Positions 61,055 to 64,000 of a stretch of 64,000 nt of DNA are shown piece after piece (position 1 is the stretch's first letter; the number at the start of each line of letters is the position of its first letter). Made by a program: the position numbers and the translations under genes. The stretch spans positions 1-64,000 of the forward strand of contig NZ_JACIFO010000004.1 of assembly GCF_014197445.1 (NCBI RefSeq), written 5' to 3'. The notes beneath the pieces are model-generated. The model worked only from the letters and a program-made list of their open reading frames with translations. It was not told where the DNA came from and made no database searches. Source of the stretch: Mesonia hippocampi (lineage in GTDB: Bacteria > Bacteroidota > Bacteroidia > Flavobacteriales > Flavobacteriaceae).

Positions 61055-63320
61055 ACAATTTTTACTTATATTATGTTTATGGATTTCTATCGGTTCCTCG
61101 TTGGTTTTTGCGCAACAAAAAACAATATCCCTTTATGAGGCATTAAAAGAAATCCAGTTAAGGTTTCCTTACAAATTTTCTTATGCTAACCAAACCATCA
61201 ACAACATTAACATTCCGTATGTTCCTAAAAACATCGATTTTGAGCAAACCCTTGAATTTTTAGAAAAAGAATCTGGCTTAAAATTTTCTTTATTAGAAAA
61301 AAGTATTGTTACTGTTTATAAAAAACCCGAATCTAATGTTGTTTTTAGAGAGGTACAACTCCTTGAGGAGATTATTATTTCTAATTATATTACTAAAGGA
61401 ATTACCAAACGTTTAGACGGGAGCTACAAAATTGATTATAAAAACTTCGGGATTCTTCCTGGACTCGTAGAACCCGACCCATTAAAAACAGTACAAGCAT
61501 TACCCGGAGTAGAAAGTGTAAATGAAACCGTGTCTAACCTAAATATTCGCGGAGGTACACACGATCAAAACTTAATCCTTTGGGATGGGATAAAATTGTA
61601 TCAATCAGGACATTTTTTCGGATTAATTTCTGCCATAAATCCTTATTTAACCAAAACAACCACATTATATAAAAACGGCACGCCTAGTAAATTTGGCAAC
61701 AGTGTTTCTGGGGTTATTTCTTTGGAAACAGACAATTATGTTAACCCTAAATTTAAAGGAGAAGCAGGTATAAATTTTATCAGCATAGATGCATTAGCGG
61801 ATGTCCCTGTAACTAAAAAAACTTCTGTTCAAGTAGCCGCTAGAACATCTATAAACGGGACATTTGTTACCCCTACTTACAATAAATACTATGCCAGAGC
61901 ATTTCAGGATACAGAAATAACCAGCAACAGCCCTAATCAGATAAATACACATCAACAATTTTCTTTCTCCGATATAAGTTTACGTGCATTATCTCAACTT
62001 TCTAACGAGGATAAACTACGTGTTAACTTTGTTTATTTTTCTAACGAATTAAATTTTAAAGAAAATAAGTTTATAAATCAACAACTTAAAACTAACCAAA
62101 GTAACCTAAATCAAGAAAATTTAGGTATTGGCATTTTTTATCAGAAGCAATGGAATAGCAGAGTGCAAACCAATGTACAAACTTACTTTTCTAACTATCA
62201 GTTAGCAGCAATAAATACAGAAATAGACCTAAGCTCCCAAGAAGAACGCAATAATTTACAAGAATACAGCATACTAACAGAAACCAATTGGCAAATAAAT
62301 AATTATATAAAATGGAATAATGGCTATGAATTTAGTTTAACAAAGGTAAATAACACCAACTTTTTTGGTCTGAACAGTAAAAACAAATTATCTACACATG
62401 CTGTTTTTAGTACTATTGAATACACGAGTAGCAACAAAAAAACAAAAATAAATTTAGGAGGCAGGTTTAATTATTTTCAAAAAATAAATCATTTTAGGGC
62501 AGAACCTCGGCTTTCGCTAAATCAAAAGCTATCTGAAGCGTTTTCCTTAGAGGTTTCTGGCGAGTTAAAAAGCCAAACCACTACGCAAATTTCCGATTTC
62601 CAAACCGACTTTCTAGGCATAGAAAACAGAAAATGGGAGCTTACCACTGCTAAAAACTTACCTATTCTTAAAAGTAAGCAATTATCGGCAGGAATAAACT
62701 TTAGTAAGAAAAATTGGCTTGCAAGCGCAGAAATGTATACTAAAGAAGTAAAAAACCTCCCCTCTCAAAGTCAAGAGTTTCAAAACCAATACGAATACAC
62801 CAGCGTACTTGGAGAATACAACATTACAGGCATAGATTTTTTGGTGAGCAAAAGCCTTAAAAATTTCAATATTTGGGCAACTTATACTATTAGTAACAAC
62901 AATTACACCTTCCCTGAATTCTCTCCAAAACACTTTCCTAACAATTTTGAAATTAAAAATTCCATAACGTTAGGTAGCTCTTTCCACCTTAACAAGTTTA
63001 AAGCTTCATTAGGTATTTTATGGCGAAATGGAAAACCTTTTACCCCACTTACAACCTACGGAGAAACGCAAAATGTTTTTGATTATGATACTGCTAATAG
63101 CAGAAATTTAAAAGACTATAAACGTATAGATTTTTCGGTAAGTCAAGAATTTTCGTTAGGAAATAAAATATCTGCTTACGCAGGTTTATCTATTTGGAAT
63201 ATATTTGATTTCAATAATATCATCAATGCATATTATAAACAACAAAATGACGAAATTTCACTCATAAAACAGAAGGCACTAGGTACAACTCCTAACTTTG
63301 TTTTTAGATTAAAATTTTAA
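61047..63320 (+). CDS. TonB-dependent receptor with N-terminal signalling (STN) domain
   Basis: 757 residues with a GTG start that overlaps fecR by 8 bp. Signal peptide (FLLILCLWISIGSSLVFAQ), STN domain at about 22-92 (ISLYEALKEIQLRFPYKFSY), plug domain with TVQALPGVESVNETVSNLNI and NLILWDGIKLYQSGHFFGL near residues 145-200, then the barrel, ending VFRLKF. No SusD-like gene follows, which argues against a classical glycan-uptake pair. The ligand may be a metal chelate or peptide. The STN domain links it to the FecR/sigma pair upstream. Confidence 0.92.
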   Translation: MSKQFLLILCLWISIGSSLVFAQQKTISLYEALKEIQLRFPYKFSYANQTINNINIPYVPKNIDFEQTLEFLEKESGLKFSLLEKSIVTVYKKPESNVVFREVQLLEEIIISNYITKGITKRLDGSYKIDYKNFGILPGLVEPDPLKTVQALPGVESVNETVSNLNIRGGTHDQNLILWDGIKLYQSGHFFGLISAINPYLTKTTTLYKNGTPSKFGNSVSGVISLETDNYVNPKFKGEAGINFISIDALADVPVTKKTSVQVAARTSINGTFVTPTYNKYYARAFQDTEITSNSPNQINTHQQFSFSDISLRALSQLSNEDKLRVNFVYFSNELNFKENKFINQQLKTNQSNLNQENLGIGIFYQKQWNSRVQTNVQTYFSNYQLAAINTEIDLSSQEERNNLQEYSILTETNWQINNYIKWNNGYEFSLTKVNNTNFFGLNSKNKLSTHAVFSTIEYTSSNKKTKINLGGRFNYFQKINHFRAEPRLSLNQKLSEAFSLEVSGELKSQTTTQISDFQTDFLGIENRKWELTTAKNLPILKSKQLSAGINFSKKNWLASAEMYTKEVKNLPSQSQEFQNQYEYTSVLGEYNITGIDFLVSKSLKNFNIWATYTISNNNYTFPEFSPKHFPNNFEIKNSITLGSSFHLNKFKASLGILWRNGKPFTPLTTYGETQNVFDYDTANSRNLKDYKRIDFSVSQEFSLGNKISAYAGLSIWNIFDFNNIINAYYKQQNDEISLIKQKALGTTPNFVFRLKF

Positions 63321-63381
63321 AAAAGTATATTTTTTTTCTTAAAATTTATACCTTGCCTAAATATTTAAGCCATTATACAGT

Positions 63382-64000
63382 ATGAAAAGTTTTTGGAGAA
63401 AGTTTATCAATTTATTTTTAGACAAACAAGATATCATCTCTGAAGGTGAAAACGTAACTCGTTTTAAAAATGCAAAAGTTTTTTATAAATTTAAGGTTTC
63501 CTTTAAACAATTATTAAAAGAAAGCTTATTTATTATTACTGGTATTTTTGCGGCAGCATTTGGTCTAGAAAGTTTTCTTTTACCTAATAATTTTATTGAT
63601 GGTGGTGCAACAGGGATTGCCTTGTTAATTTCTGGAGTGACCGATATGCCTTTATACTGGCTTATTTTAATCATAAACTTCCCTTTTGTATTGCTCGGAC
63701 TTAAAGTAGTTGGCAAACAGTTTGCTATAAAAACAAGTATTGCAATTGGCGTATTGGCCCTAGTTATAGCTACCGTTCATTTTCCAGAAGTAACCGACGA
63801 TAAACTCTTGGTAGCCGTTTTTGGTGGTTTTTTCTTGGGTGCAGGTATTGGCTTTGCCGTACGTGGTGGAGCTGTTATTGATGGCACCGAGGTACTTGCT
63901 ATTTTCCTGAGTAGAAAATTAGGCGCAAGTATTGGTGATATTATTATGATTGTTAATGTTATTATCTTCTCTACTGCAGCTTATTTACTCTCTATAGAAG
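63382..64000 (+). CDS. YitT-family membrane protein (3' end outside window)
   Basis: At least 206 residues, cut by the window edge. From ATG 63382 (MKSFWRKFINLFLDK), a polar ~50-residue start leads into hydrophobic helices. The YitT core is recognisable: FGLESFLLPNNFIDGGATGIAL near residue 74, FGGFFLGAGIGFAVRGGAVIDGTEVLA near residue 148. YitT proteins have five or six helices and a C-terminal DUF2179 domain expected beyond the edge. Transport or binding role unknown. It starts 61 bp after the TonB receptor. Confidence 0.85.
   Translation, partial: MKSFWRKFINLFLDKQDIISEGENVTRFKNAKVFYKFKVSFKQLLKESLFIITGIFAAAFGLESFLLPNNFIDGGATGIALLISGVTDMPLYWLILIINFPFVLLGLKVVGKQFAIKTSIAIGVLALVIATVHFPEVTDDKLLVAVFGGFFLGAGIGFAVRGGAVIDGTEVLAIFLSRKLGASIGDIIMIVNVIIFSTAAYLLSIE

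Overview
The window is AT-rich DNA that reads as the chromosome of a member of the Flavobacteriaceae (phylum Bacteroidota). The evidence is internal: promoters carry the Bacteroidota -7 element TAnnTTTG instead of a sigma70 -10 box; several secreted proteins end in type IX secretion (T9SS) sorting domains; there is a PorV/PorQ-family protein; RecQ and SecA are the Bacteroidota-like forms without zinc cysteines; and a FecI/FecR/TonB-receptor trio is present. I cannot name the genus. I see no rRNA, tRNA, CRISPR array or insertion sequence.

Layout. (1) 1-3290, minus: the N-terminal part of a giant repeat-built surface protein, cut by the window edge. (2) 3726-11099: housekeeping block with a Nudix gene and pyrE head to head, an SRPBCC protein, birA, rsfS, ftsH, a LUD-domain protein, and the phospholipid genes cdsA and psd plus an acyl-CoA-binding protein. 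(3) 11100-11549: gene-free convergent region with inverted repeats. (4) 11550-19900: pepT, pyrD, a LysE exporter, a HMG-CoA-lyase-like enzyme, a T9SS-secreted PNGase F-like protein, an orphan ABC ATPase and guaB. (5) 20107-23074: small accessory cassette with a Cys-rich lipoprotein, an unknown gene, a CI-like repressor and a divergent tyrosine recombinase; the last two share an 18-bp inverted repeat. (6) 23119-32736: a complete heme-acquisition locus. A minus-strand arm encodes HmuT, HmuU, HmuV, HmuS and ChaN. A plus-strand arm encodes a TonB receptor and two HmuY-like hemophores, one a lipoprotein and one T9SS-sorted. (7) 32761-46769: DMT transporter, cyclophilin-FKBP fusion, recQ, kdsD-tatC-CMD-lptB, a barrel protein, pssA, a PorV-like protein, lnt, an ABC-F ATPase and a shrunken methyltransferase. 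(8) 46770-48940: a cassette of three poorly known exported proteins, bracketed by a 113-bp direct repeat of the methyltransferase 3' end. (9) 48976-59410: cobalamin adenosyltransferase, DUF2795, secA, M48 protease, msrB, a collagen-like lipoprotein, lpdA, folD and ffh. (10) 59580-64000: ECF sigma factor, FecR, TonB receptor and a partial YitT protein.

How genes work together. cdsA, pssA and psd together make phosphatidylethanolamine. pyrE and pyrD serve pyrimidine synthesis. kdsD and lptB serve LPS synthesis and export, and lnt serves lipoprotein maturation. secA, ffh and tatC cover all three routes into or across the inner membrane. The heme locus runs from surface capture (HmuY-like) through outer-membrane import (TonB receptor) and inner-membrane ABC transport (HmuTUV) to cytoplasmic handling (HmuS).

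The most unusual signals are: a lipoprotein gene (46866-47437) thrown out of frame at an (AAAC)4 tract just after its ATG, so it looks switched off or broken; the 113-bp direct repeat around that cassette; and the 18-bp inverted repeats (21547-21564 and 21746-21763) between the repressor and recombinase genes, which could be operators or the ends of an invertible promoter.
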